DNA of 64,000 nt from Mycolicibacterium sphagni (lineage in GTDB: Bacteria; Actinomycetota; Actinomycetes; Mycobacteriales; Mycobacteriaceae). Below, piece by piece: positions 18,869 to 27,324 of the stretch. The stretch is taken from positions 62,001-126,000 of the forward strand of contig NZ_VBSB01000009.1 of the NCBI RefSeq assembly GCF_013337765.1, given 5' to 3'. Made by a program: the position numbers and the translations under genes. Numbering within the stretch: position 1 is the stretch's first letter; each line of letters begins with the position of its first letter. Under the pieces are notes generated by a model that saw only the letters and a list, made by a program, of their open reading frames with translations, was not told the DNA's origin and did not search any database.

Positions 18869-21800
18869 GTGTTTTCCAAAGTCCTTGTCGCAAACCGCGG
18901 TGAGATCGCGATTCGCGCCTTCCGCGCTGCCTACGAGATGGGCATTGGCACGGTTGCGATCTACCCGTACGAGGATCGCAACTCGTTGCATCGGCTGAAG
19001 GCCGACGAGTCGTATCAGATCGGCGACGTCGGGCATCCCGTGCGGGCGTATCTGTCGGTCGACGAGATCGTTGCCACCGCGCAGGCCGCCGGCGCCGACG
19101 CGATCTATCCGGGTTACGGCTTCCTGTCGGAGAATCCCGAACTGGCGGCGGCGTGTACGGCCGCCGGCATCACCTTCATCGGGCCCGATACCTCGATCCT
19201 GGAACTCACCGGCAACAAGGCGCGCGCGATCGCCGCGGCCCGTGAGGCGGGCCTGCCGGTGCTCGCCTCGTCGGAACCGTCCTCGTCGGTGGAGGAACTG
19301 CTCGAAGCGGCCAAATCCATGCAGTTCCCAGTGTTCGTCAAGGCTGTTGCCGGTGGCGGCGGGCGAGGTATGCGCCGGGTGAGTGACCCGGCCGCGCTGG
19401 CCGAGTCCATCGAGGCCGCCAGTCGTGAGGCTGAATCCGCGTTCGGTGATCCGACGGTGTTCCTGGAACAGGCCGTGGTGAACCCGCGCCATATCGAGGT
19501 GCAGATCCTCGCCGACACGTACGGCAACGTCATCCATCTGTTCGAGCGCGATTGCAGTGTGCAGCGCCGCCATCAGAAGGTCATCGAACTGGCCCCCGCG
19601 CCCAACCTGGATCCCGCACTGCGGGAACAGATTTGCGCGGACGCGGTCGCGTTCGCCCGTCAGATCGGCTACAGCTGCGCGGGCACCGTCGAGTTCCTGC
19701 TCGACGAACGTGGCCGGCACGTCTTCATCGAGATGAATCCCCGGATTCAGGTTGAGCACACCGTCACCGAGGAGATTACCGACGTTGATCTGGTGTCGGC
19801 GCAGCTGCGGATCGCCGCGGGGGAGACGCTGGCCGATCTGGGCCTGACCCAGGAGGCGATCCAGCCACACGGCGCGGCGCTGCAATGCCGCATCACCACC
19901 GAGGACCCGGCCAACGGGTTCCGGCCCGACACCGGCCGGATCACCACCTACCGCTCACCCGGCGGGGCGGGGATCCGGCTCGACGGTGGCACGCACCTGG
20001 GTGCCGAGGTCACGGCGCATTTCGATTCGATGCTGGTCAAGCTCACCTGCCGAGGCCGCGACTTTTCCACCGCCGTGGCCCGCGCCAGGCGCGCGGTGGC
20101 CGAATTCCGCATCCGCGGCGTGTCGACGAATATCCCGTTCCTGCAGGCGGTTCTGGACGACCCGGATTTCCAGGCCGGACGCGTCACCACGTCGTTCATC
20201 GACGAGCGCCCGCAGCTGCTGACCTCACGCGCGTCGGCCGACCGCGGAACCAAGATGCTGAAGTTCCTGGCCGAGGTCACGGTCAACTCGCCCTACCGCG
20301 ATCGTCCGAGGTACTACCCCCAGGACAAGCTGCCCCCCATCGACATCGCGGCGACCACCCCGCCTTCGGGGAGCAAGCAGCGCCTCGAGGAACTAGGCCC
20401 TGAGGGATTCGCCCAGTGGCTCAAGGATTCTCCGGCTGTCGGCGTGACGGATACGACGTTCCGTGACGCGCATCAGTCGCTGCTGGCGACGCGGGTGCGC
20501 GCATCGGGGCTACTGGCTGTCGCCCCCTACGTCGCCAGGATGATGCCGCAGCTGTTATCGATCGAATGCTGGGGCGGTGCGACTTACGATGTGGCGCTTC
20601 GCTTTCTGAAGGAAGACCCGTGGGAGCGGCTGGCTTCGCTTCGCGAGGCGATCCCGAACGTCTGCCTGCAGATGCTGTTGCGCGGCCGCAACACCGTGGG
20701 CTACACGCCGTATCCGGAGGCGGTGACGCATGCGTTCGTCGACGAGGCCACCCGCACCGGTGTCGACATCTTCCGCATCTTCGACGCGCTCAACAACGTC
20801 GAGTCGATGCGGCCCGCCATCGACGCGGTGCGCCAAACCGGTTCGGCGGTAGCCGAAGTCGCGATGAGCTACACCGGCGATCTGTCCAATCCCGCCGAGA
20901 CGCTCTACACGCTGGACTACTGGCTGCGACTGGCCGAGGAGATCGTCGACGCGGGCGCGCATGTGCTGGCGATCAAGGACATGGCCGGTCTGCTGCGTCC
21001 ACCGGCGGCGGCCACCCTGGTGTCGGCGCTGCGCAGCCGCTTCGACCTGCCGGTGCACGTACACACCCACGACACCCCCGGCGGCCAGTTGGCCACCTAC
21101 ACCGCGGCTTGGCACGCCGGAGCGAGCGCGGTCGACGGGGCCGCGGCGCCGCTGTCGGGTACCACCAGCCAGCCTGCGCTGTCGGCGATCGTCGCCGCGG
21201 CGGCGCACACCCCGTTCGACACCGGGCTCAACCTGGATGCGGTATGCGACCTCGAGCCGTACTGGGAGCTGCTGCGGCGGGTGTACGCCCCGTTCGAAGC
21301 CGGCCTGCCTGCACCGACCGGCCGGGTCTATCACCACGAGATCCCCGGCGGCCAGCTGAGTAACCTACGCACGCAAGCCATTGCGCTCGGGCTGGGGGAG
21401 CGGTTCGAGGACGTCGAGAACGCCTACGCCGGCGCCGACCGGATCTTGGGCAGGCTGGTCAAGGTCACCCCGTCGAGCAAGGTGGTCGGAGACCTGGCGC
21501 TGGCACTGGTCGGTGCCGGGATCACCGCGGAGGAATTCGCCGAAGACCCCGCGCGTCACGACATCCCCGAATCAGTGATCGGGTTCCTGCGTGGCGAGCT
21601 GGGCGACCCGCCTGGCGGATGGCCGGAACCGTTGCGCACCAAGGCATTAGAAGGACGTGGTCCCGCCAAGCCGGAGGAGCCGCTGTCGGTCGAGGACGAG
21701 AAGGTGCTCGGTGAACCCGGCCAGGCCCGGCAGGCAACGCTGAACCGGCTGCTGTTCCCCGGCCCCACAAAGGAATTCGAGGCGCACCGCGAGGAGTACG

Positions 21801-22252
21801 GCGACACTTCGGGCCTGTCCGGTAATCAATTCCTGTGCGGTCTGCGCCACGGGGATGAGCACCGCATCGTGCTCGAGCGTGGTGTCGATCTGATCGTCGG
21901 GCTGGAGGCCATCTCCGATGCCGACGAGCGCGGCATGCGCACGGTCATGTGCATCATCAACGGCCAGCTGCGTCCGGTGCTGGTGCGCGACAGCAACATC
22001 GCCGAAACCGTCCCGACCGCCGAAAAGGCCGACCGCGCCAACCCCGATCACGTCGCTGCCCCGTTCGCCGGGGTGGTCACCGTCGGGGTGAGTGTCGGCG
22101 ACACGGTGGCCGCCGGCCAGACCATCGCCACCATCGAGGCGATGAAGATGGAAGCCGCGATCACCGCCCCCAAGGCCGGGACCGTCAATCGGGTCGCCGT
22201 CGCCAGTACCGCCCAGGTCGAAGGCGGCGATCTGCTGGTGGTGATCGGCTGA
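18869..22252 (+). CDS. pyc: Pyruvate carboxylase
   Basis: It carboxylates pyruvate to oxaloacetate (biotin and ATP dependent) to refill the TCA cycle. The 1127-residue single-chain enzyme has all parts. Biotin carboxylase, about 1-455, has [25 protein letters not shown] and [14 protein letters not shown]. The carboxyltransferase, from about 530, has [20 protein letters not shown] and [14 protein letters not shown]. The PYC/OADA linker has [14 protein letters not shown]. The C-terminal biotinyl domain has IEAMKME, with the biotinylated Lys at residue 1093. The start codon is GTG. The stop codon overlaps the apparent CTG start of rsmD. Confidence 0.97.
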   Translation: MFSKVLVANRGEIAIRAFRAAYEMGIGTVAIYPYEDRNSLHRLKADESYQIGDVGHPVRAYLSVDEIVATAQAAGADAIYPGYGFLSENPELAAACTAAGITFIGPDTSILELTGNKARAIAAAREAGLPVLASSEPSSSVEELLEAAKSMQFPVFVKAVAGGGGRGMRRVSDPAALAESIEAASREAESAFGDPTVFLEQAVVNPRHIEVQILADTYGNVIHLFERDCSVQRRHQKVIELAPAPNLDPALREQICADAVAFARQIGYSCAGTVEFLLDERGRHVFIEMNPRIQVEHTVTEEITDVDLVSAQLRIAAGETLADLGLTQEAIQPHGAALQCRITTEDPANGFRPDTGRITTYRSPGGAGIRLDGGTHLGAEVTAHFDSMLVKLTCRGRDFSTAVARARRAVAEFRIRGVSTNIPFLQAVLDDPDFQAGRVTTSFIDERPQLLTSRASADRGTKMLKFLAEVTVNSPYRDRPRYYPQDKLPPIDIAATTPPSGSKQRLEELGPEGFAQWLKDSPAVGVTDTTFRDAHQSLLATRVRASGLLAVAPYVARMMPQLLSIECWGGATYDVALRFLKEDPWERLASLREAIPNVCLQMLLRGRNTVGYTPYPEAVTHAFVDEATRTGVDIFRIFDALNNVESMRPAIDAVRQTGSAVAEVAMSYTGDLSNPAETLYTLDYWLRLAEEIVDAGAHVLAIKDMAGLLRPPAAATLVSALRSRFDLPVHVHTHDTPGGQLATYTAAWHAGASAVDGAAAPLSGTTSQPALSAIVAAAAHTPFDTGLNLDAVCDLEPYWELLRRVYAPFEAGLPAPTGRVYHHEIPGGQLSNLRTQAIALGLGERFEDVENAYAGADRILGRLVKVTPSSKVVGDLALALVGAGITAEEFAEDPARHDIPESVIGFLRGELGDPPGGWPEPLRTKALEGRGPAKPEEPLSVEDEKVLGEPGQARQATLNRLLFPGPTKEFEAHREEYGDTSGLSGNQFLCGLRHGDEHRIVLERGVDLIVGLEAISDADERGMRTVMCIINGQLRPVLVRDSNIAETVPTAEKADRANPDHVAAPFAGVVTVGVSVGDTVAAGQTIATIEAMKMEAAITAPKAGTVNRVAVASTAQVEGGDLLVVIG

Positions 22253-22800
22253 CCCGCATTGTCGGAGGCGCCGCCGGTGGCCGGCGCATCGATGTGCCCG
22301 CGCGCGGGACGCGGCCGACGACGGATCGGGTTCGCGAGGCCTTGTTCAATGTCCTTGCCGCGCGGCGGGATTTCGACGGACTGCGGGTGCTGGACCTGTA
22401 TGCGGGTTCGGGTGCGCTCGGTCTCGAAGCGCTGTCCCGCGGTGCGTCCTCGGCGCTGTTCGTCGAAAGTGACTCGCGCGCAGCGGCGGTCATCAAACGC
22501 AATATCGAGACCCTTGGACTGAGCGGTGCGACGGTGCGCCGGGGTGCGGTCGCCACCGTGCTGGCGGCGGGAGCAGAGACGCCGGTGGATCTGGTGCTGG
22601 CCGACCCGCCCTACGAGGTGTCCACCGCCGAGATCGAGGCGATACTGGCCAGTCTGGAGCGCCACGGCTGGCTTGGGCCGGGGAGTGTTGTGGTGGTGGA
22701 ACGTCCGGCCTCCTCGACCGAACTCGCCTGGCCGGCCGACTGGACGGCGTGGCCGGTGCGCCGCTACGGAGATACCAGAGTTGAACTGGCGGCCTGCTAG
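22249..22800 (+). CDS. rsmD: 16S rRNA (guanine(966)-N2)-methyltransferase RsmD
   Basis: RsmD methylates G966 of 16S rRNA. The product (183 residues) begins [12 protein letters not shown], the conserved RIIxGxxxGRR opening of the family. Then come [13 protein letters not shown], the SAM-binding [20 protein letters not shown] and the catalytic DPPYEV. No ATG, GTG or TTG lies in frame just before this opening. The only codon at the right place is CTG at 22249, overlapping the pyc TGA as CTGA. The next in-frame GTG (about 22291) would delete the conserved opening. The TAG stop overlaps the coaD -10 box. Confidence 0.88.
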   Translation: MTRIVGGAAGGRRIDVPARGTRPTTDRVREALFNVLAARRDFDGLRVLDLYAGSGALGLEALSRGASSALFVESDSRAAAVIKRNIETLGLSGATVRRGAVATVLAAGAETPVDLVLADPPYEVSTAEIEAILASLERHGWLGPGSVVVVERPASSTELAWPADWTAWPVRRYGDTRVELAAC

Positions 22801-22803
22801 CGT
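22798..22803 (+). promoter_or_regulatory. -10 element TAGCGT for coaD, built on the rsmD stop codon
   Basis: The first three bases are the rsmD TAG stop. The hexamer ends 8 nt before the coaD ATG, consistent with a leaderless coaD transcript. Confidence 0.45.
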
Positions 22804-22811
22804 TTTCGGCT

Positions 22812-23291
22812 ATGAGTGGCGCTGTGTGCCCAGGATCGTTCGATCCGGTGACGCTGGGTCATGTCGACGTCTTCGAGCGTGCCGCCGCACAGTTCGATGA
22901 AGTGATCGTCGCGGTGCTGATCAACCCCAACAAGAAGGGGATGTTCGACATCGACGAGCGGATCGCGATGATCGACGAAGCCACCGCCCACCTGCCGAAC
23001 CTGCGGGCCGAGGCGGGGCAGGGGCTGGTCGTCGATTTCGTCAAACAGCGCGGGTTCACCGCGATCGTCAAGGGTCTGCGCACCGGCACCGATTTCGAGT
23101 ACGAGCTTCAGATGGCCCAGATGAACAAGCACATCGCCGGGGTGGATACGTTCTTCGTGGCCACCACACCCCAGTACTCGTTCGTCTCGTCGTCGCTGGC
23201 CAAAGAGGTGGCGACGTTCGGTGGTGACGTCTCGGGGCTGCTGCCGGAGTCCGTGAACCGCCGACTGCAGGCCAAGCTCGCCGAGCGCTGA
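22812..23291 (+). CDS. coaD: Phosphopantetheine adenylyltransferase
   Basis: CoaD transfers AMP to 4'-phosphopantetheine to give dephospho-CoA, the penultimate step of CoA synthesis. The 159-residue protein has the nucleotidyltransferase motif [18 protein letters not shown] (TxGH), [26 protein letters not shown] and the C-terminal [21 protein letters not shown]. Length and sequence fit the hexameric bacterial enzyme. It sits directly after rsmD, the common bacterial order. Confidence 0.97.
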   Translation: MSGAVCPGSFDPVTLGHVDVFERAAAQFDEVIVAVLINPNKKGMFDIDERIAMIDEATAHLPNLRAEAGQGLVVDFVKQRGFTAIVKGLRTGTDFEYELQMAQMNKHIAGVDTFFVATTPQYSFVSSSLAKEVATFGGDVSGLLPESVNRRLQAKLAER

Positions 23292-23470
23292 GTTTCTGGC
23301 GCGGATTGCCCGCGCGGCCGGCCGTCAGCCCGACATAATCTCGAACGGGACGCCCTCTGACCGGTGCGCTTGCCAAAAACGTCTTTCCGACACACCGGCA
23401 TGTCACCACAGTCACAGGCGTAACACCAGGCACACTAGTCACTACCAACTACGCCCAGGAGGGTGGCGCC

Positions 23471-24208
23471 GTGTACCGAGTTTTTGAAGCGCTCGATGAG
23501 CTGAGCGCGATTGTCGAAGAGGCCCGCGGCGTCCCGATGACGGCTGGCTGCGTGGTCCCGCGCGGCGACGTGCTGGAGCTCATCGACGACATCAAGGACG
23601 CCATCCCCGGCGAGCTCGACGACGCCCAGGATGTGCTGGACGCCCGCGATTCATTGCTGAAGGAGGCCAAAGAGCACTCCGACTCGATGGTGTCCAACTC
23701 CACCGCCGAGGCCGACTCCCTGCTGAGCCATGCCCGTGCCGAGGCCGACCGGCTGCTGGCGGACGCCAAGTCGCAGGCCGACCGGATGGTCGCCGAGGCA
23801 CGTCAGCACTGTGAGCGCACCGTTCTCGAAGCTCGCGAGGAGTCCAGCCGCCTGGCGGCGACGTCCAAGAGGGAGTACGAGGCCGCCACCAGCAGGGCCA
23901 AGGCCGAGGCCGACCGGCTGGTCGAGAGCGGCAACATCTCCTACGAGAAGGCCGTACAGGAAGGCATCAAGGAGCAGCAGCGGCTGGTCTCCGAGACCGA
24001 GGTCGTGCAGGCGGCTCACGCCGAGTCGACCCGGCTGATCGACACCGCACACGCCGAGGCCGACCGGCTGCGAGGCGAGTGCGACATCTACGTCGACAAC
24101 AAACTCGCCCAGTTTGAGGACTACCTCAACGGCACCTTGCGGTCGGTCAGCAGGGGTCGTCACCAGCTGCGGACCGCCGCGGGGACCCACGACTACGTGC
24201 AACGCTGA
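23471..24208 (+). CDS. sepIVA: SepIVA, DivIVA-like septation protein (Rv2927c)
   Basis: SepIVA is an essential mycobacterial division factor at septum and poles that also affects polar growth. The 245-residue protein has a short N-terminal domain (VFEALDELSAIVEEARGVPM, then VPRGDVLELIDDIKDAIPGELDDAQDVLDARD). A long coiled coil with repeats of the type AEADRLLADA (about residues 70-215) and a basic tail follow. The GTG at 23471 follows AGGAGGGTGGCGCC. It stands alone after a 179 bp gap behind coaD, where M. tuberculosis carries a large lipid locus. Confidence 0.93.
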   Translation: MYRVFEALDELSAIVEEARGVPMTAGCVVPRGDVLELIDDIKDAIPGELDDAQDVLDARDSLLKEAKEHSDSMVSNSTAEADSLLSHARAEADRLLADAKSQADRMVAEARQHCERTVLEAREESSRLAATSKREYEAATSRAKAEADRLVESGNISYEKAVQEGIKEQQRLVSETEVVQAAHAESTRLIDTAHAEADRLRGECDIYVDNKLAQFEDYLNGTLRSVSRGRHQLRTAAGTHDYVQR

Positions 24209-24254
24209 ACGGCACGGCCCGCGACTACCGGCTGAAGCGGGCCACACCGGGTTT

Positions 24255-24260
24255 TAAGAT
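24255..24260 (+). promoter_or_regulatory. -10 element TAAGAT for yceD-rnc-mutM
   Basis: A TANNNT hexamer ends 7 nt before the ATG at 24268, with no ribosome binding site in the gap. A leaderless operon start is likely. Confidence 0.5.
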
Positions 24261-24267
24261 TGGATTC

Positions 24268-24873
24268 ATGGCGACGCCACGCAGTGCCCGAATCCAGCGC
24301 AAACCGCGATCGCCGCTCGTCCTCGACATCTCCCGGCTGGGTCGGCGTCCCGGATCGATGCTGGAGTTGCACGAGACAGTGCCCAGCCCGTCCCGAATCG
24401 GGTTGGACCTGATCGCGATCGAACGCGGGGCGGATCTGAACCTTGATCTGCGGCTGGAATCGGTGTCCGAGGGGGTGCTGGTCACCGGCACCGTGTATGC
24501 GCTGACCAGTGGAGAATGCTCCCGGTGTCTGACGCCGGTCACCGGTGACGTGGAGATCTCGCTGACCGAGCTGTTCGCCTATCCGGACAGCGCAACGGAA
24601 TCCACCACTGAGGAAGACGAAGTCGGCCACGTCATTGATGAGCGCATCGACCTCGAACAGGCGATCGTCGATGCCGTCGGCCTGGCCCTGCCGTTCGCTC
24701 CGGTGTGCACGGACGACTGTCCCGGACTGTGCACGACGTGCGGTGTCCCGCTGGCCAGCGCCGAGCCGGACCACCACCACGACGAGATCGACCCGCGTTT
24801 TGCCAAGCTGGCGAACATGTTTCCCGCCGCAGACGAGGAGAACACCCCCGGGCAGGGGGCTGGCGCTTCGTGA
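24268..24873 (+). CDS. YceD/DUF177 family protein (23S rRNA accumulation; Rv2926c-like)
   Basis: The 201-residue product belongs to the YceD family, which in other organisms is linked to 23S rRNA accumulation or processing. It contains [23 protein letters not shown] and a zinc-ribbon-like set of cysteines ([17 protein letters not shown]), followed by a His/Asp-rich segment ([16 protein letters not shown]) and an acidic tail. It overlaps rnc by 4 nt (GTGA), so co-translation with RNase III supports an rRNA role. In other phyla yceD precedes rpmF; here it precedes rnc. Confidence 0.88.
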   Translation: MATPRSARIQRKPRSPLVLDISRLGRRPGSMLELHETVPSPSRIGLDLIAIERGADLNLDLRLESVSEGVLVTGTVYALTSGECSRCLTPVTGDVEISLTELFAYPDSATESTTEEDEVGHVIDERIDLEQAIVDAVGLALPFAPVCTDDCPGLCTTCGVPLASAEPDHHHDEIDPRFAKLANMFPAADEENTPGQGAGAS

Positions 24874-25574
24874 GCCCACCACGTGAGAATCTGCTGGAAG
24901 CGTTGGGCGTCGAGATGCCGGAAGCGTTGTTGACGCTGGCACTGACGCACCGGAGCTACGCCTACGAGCACGGCGGCTTACCCACCAACGAGCGGCTGGA
25001 GTTCCTCGGCGACGCGGTGCTCGGGCTGACGGTGACCGACGAGCTGTACCACCGCCACCCGGAGCGCACCGAAGGCGACCTGGCCAAACTACGCGCCAGC
25101 ATCGTCAACACCCACGCGCTGGCCGACGTCGGGCGCGGCCTCACCGCCGAGGGGCTGGGAGCATATCTGCTGCTGGGCCGCGGTGAGCTCAACACCGGCG
25201 GCGCCGACAAATCCAGCATCCTGGCCGATGGCATGGAGTCGCTGCTGGGCGCGGTGTACCTGGCGCACGGTATCGACACCGCGCGCAAGGTGATCCTGCG
25301 GCTGTTCGGCAACCTCCTGGACACGGCCCCGACACTGGGCGCCGGGCTGGACTGGAAGACAAGTCTTCAAGAGCTCAGTGCGTCAAAGACTTTGGGGCCA
25401 CCGACCTACGTCGTCACCTCGACGGGACCCGACCACGACAAACAGTTCACGGCGACCGTCGTGGTGGGGGACTCCGAATACGGCACCGGCGTGGGCCGCT
25501 CCAAGAAGGAAGCCGAACAGAAGGCCGCTGCGCAGGCGTGGCAGGCCATCATGGACCAACAACCGGATGCCTGA
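24870..25574 (+). CDS. rnc: Ribonuclease III
   Basis: RNase III cleaves double-stranded RNA and matures rRNA precursors. The 234-residue protein has the nuclease signature [21 protein letters not shown], followed by [12 protein letters not shown] and the second catalytic region [17 protein letters not shown]-terminal double-stranded RNA-binding domain is about residues 160-230 ([20 protein letters not shown] and [18 protein letters not shown]). The GTG start overlaps the yceD stop and the end overlaps mutM by 8 nt. Confidence 0.97.
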   Translation: MSPPRENLLEALGVEMPEALLTLALTHRSYAYEHGGLPTNERLEFLGDAVLGLTVTDELYHRHPERTEGDLAKLRASIVNTHALADVGRGLTAEGLGAYLLLGRGELNTGGADKSSILADGMESLLGAVYLAHGIDTARKVILRLFGNLLDTAPTLGAGLDWKTSLQELSASKTLGPPTYVVTSTGPDHDKQFTATVVVGDSEYGTGVGRSKKEAEQKAAAQAWQAIMDQQPDA

Positions 25575-26415
25575 ACTGCCGGAGGTCGAGGTCGTCCGGC
25601 GCGGCCTGCAAGCCCACGTGGCCGGCAAGACGATCACCGCGGTGCGGGTGCACCATCCGCGCGCGGTACGCCGACATGAAGCCGGGGCCGCCGATCTGAC
25701 CGCGCGGCTGCTCGACGCGCACATCACCGGGACCGACCGGCGTGGAAAGTATTTGTGGCTCAACCTCTCTGATGACACCGCCCTGGTGGTGCATCTGGGG
25801 ATGAGCGGGCAGATGCTGCTCGGAGACGTCCCCAACACCAACCATCTGCGGATCGCGGCGCTGCTCGACGACGGCACCACTCTGAGTTTTGTCGACCAGC
25901 GCACGTTCGGCGGGTGGCAGCTGGCCGACGTGGTCGAGGTCGACGGCAGCCGGGTGCCCGAGCCGGTAGCCCATATCGCCCGTGACCCGCTGGACCCGCT
26001 GTTCGACCGCGAAGCCGTCGTTACGGTGTTGCGCCGCAAGCACTCCGAGATCAAGAGGCAACTACTCGACCAGACCGTTGTCTCCGGCGTCGGCAACATC
26101 TACGCCGACGAGTCGCTGTGGCGGGCCAAGATCAACGGTGCGCGGCTGGCGGCCAACCTGACCCGCCGCCAGCTCGGTGAGCTGCTCGACGCGGCCACCG
26201 ACGTGATGCGCGAGGCGCTGGGCCAGGGCGGCACGTCCTTCGACTCGTTGTACGTCAACGTCAACGGCCAGTCCGGCTACTTCGACCGGTCGCTGAATGT
26301 CTACGGACGCGAGGACTTGCCCTGCCCGCGTTGCGGCACGGCGATCCGGCGGGAAAAGTTCATGAACCGCTCCTCGTTCTACTGCCCGAAATGCCAACCG
26401 CGTCCGCGTGGTTGA
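25567..26415 (+). CDS. mutM: Formamidopyrimidine-DNA glycosylase
   Basis: MutM (Fpg) excises 8-oxoguanine and formamidopyrimidines and nicks the abasic site. The 282-residue protein begins [14 protein letters not shown] with the catalytic N-terminal Pro and Glu. It has [21 protein letters not shown], the helix-two-turn-helix block [16 protein letters not shown], and a C-terminal zinc finger CPRC-X16-CPKC. The start lies inside the end of rnc. A copy of repeat type 2 follows the stop codon, as also happens behind ung. Confidence 0.96.
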   Translation: MPELPEVEVVRRGLQAHVAGKTITAVRVHHPRAVRRHEAGAADLTARLLDAHITGTDRRGKYLWLNLSDDTALVVHLGMSGQMLLGDVPNTNHLRIAALLDDGTTLSFVDQRTFGGWQLADVVEVDGSRVPEPVAHIARDPLDPLFDREAVVTVLRRKHSEIKRQLLDQTVVSGVGNIYADESLWRAKINGARLAANLTRRQLGELLDAATDVMREALGQGGTSFDSLYVNVNGQSGYFDRSLNVYGREDLPCPRCGTAIRREKFMNRSSFYCPKCQPRPRG

Positions 26416-26423
26416 ACACACCG

Positions 26424-26488
26424 CGCCGAGATCGACGTTTTGGCGTGATCTACTCGCGCTTTCTCGGCGAAATGTCGGTTTGGGCGCA
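26424..26488. repeat. Interspersed repeat type 2, copy 2 (about 64 bp)
   Basis: Same element as at 8098-8162, gap-free alignment. Here the inverted ends CGCCGAGA and TCTCGGCG are perfect, giving an 8 bp stem with a loop that contains GATCTACTCG. The copy ends just upstream of the osmC ribosome binding site (AAGGAAGG). Confidence 0.8.
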
Positions 26489-26500
26489 AAGGAAGGAACC

Positions 26501-26917
26501 ATGACGGAACTCTGGGTGGAACGCACCGGCGTTCGGCGCTATACCGGGCGCAGCAGCCGCGGCGCGGAAGTGCTGATCGGCTCGGAGACCGACGAGGGCG
26601 TCTTCACCCCCGGTGAGCTGCTGAAGATCGCGCTGGCCGGCTGCAGTGGGTTGAGCAGCGACCAGCCGCTGCGCCGCCGTCTCGGTGACGACTACCCGGC
26701 GGTGGTCAAAGTCTCCGGGCCCGCCGACCGCGAGCAGGAGCGCTACCCGCTGCTGGAGGAAAAGCTCGAGCTCGACCTGTCCGGGCTGTCCCCGGAGGAG
26801 GTCGAACGCCTGGTGGTGGTGGTCAGCCGGGCGATCGAGCAGGTGTGCACCGTCGGGCGCACCCTCAAATCCGGCACCGAGGTCCAGTTCGAGGTGACCG
26901 ACGTTGGCCGAGCCTGA
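26501..26917 (+). CDS. OsmC/Ohr family protein (Rv2923c-like)
   Basis: The 138-residue protein has the OsmC fold signatures FTPGELLKIALAGCSGLSSDQPL near the first conserved position and VVVVSRAIEQVCTVGRTLKSG near the second cysteine. Such proteins reduce hydroperoxides with a reactive cysteine pair. Both cysteines are present here (AGC and QVC). The exact substrate is not established for this subfamily. AAGGAAGGAACC supports the ATG at 26501. It overlaps acyP by 14 nt. Confidence 0.87.
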   Translation: MTELWVERTGVRRYTGRSSRGAEVLIGSETDEGVFTPGELLKIALAGCSGLSSDQPLRRRLGDDYPAVVKVSGPADREQERYPLLEEKLELDLSGLSPEEVERLVVVVSRAIEQVCTVGRTLKSGTEVQFEVTDVGRA

Positions 26918-27185
26918 CGTCCGGCTGACCGCCTGGGTGCACGGCTACGTCCAGGGCGTGGGTTTCCGCTGGTGGACCCGCTCGCGGGCGCTTGAGCTGG
27001 GGCTGACCGGCTACGCGAGCAACCAGGCCGACGGCCGGGTGCTGGTCGTGGCGCAGGGTTCGCATGCGGGCTGCGAGCGGCTGTTGGAGTTGCTGCGGGG
27101 CGGAACGACGCCCGGATCGGTGGACAAAGTCGTCGCCGAGGTCACCGAACCCGGCGAGCCGATGCGCGGCTTCGTCGAAAAGTAA
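26904..27185 (+). CDS. acyP: Acylphosphatase
   Basis: This small enzyme hydrolyses carboxyl-phosphate bonds in acyl phosphates. The 93-residue protein has the signature VHGYVQGVGFRWWTRSRA with the phosphate-binding loop and catalytic Arg, and the catalytic Asn in LTGYASNQADGRVLV. The start is a TTG inside the end of the osmC-like gene. It is followed by about 140 bp before smc. Confidence 0.93.
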   Translation: MAEPDVRLTAWVHGYVQGVGFRWWTRSRALELGLTGYASNQADGRVLVVAQGSHAGCERLLELLRGGTTPGSVDKVVAEVTEPGEPMRGFVEK

Positions 27186-27310
27186 ACCCCACAAGTAACA
27201 TTCGCCCCTTCAGCCCCGCCTGTTCGACAACAACCGCCGGGCGATGAACGTCGAGCAAGACACCCGTTAACCACGCAGCACGGTTGCGCTAACAGGCCCT
27301 CTTCCGCCGG

Positions 27311-27316
27311 TAAGGT
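27311..27316 (+). promoter_or_regulatory. -10 element TAAGGT for smc
   Basis: A TANNNT hexamer ends 8 nt before the GTG start with no Shine-Dalgarno. A leaderless transcript is likely. Confidence 0.45.
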
Positions 27317-27324
27317 GGCACCCC

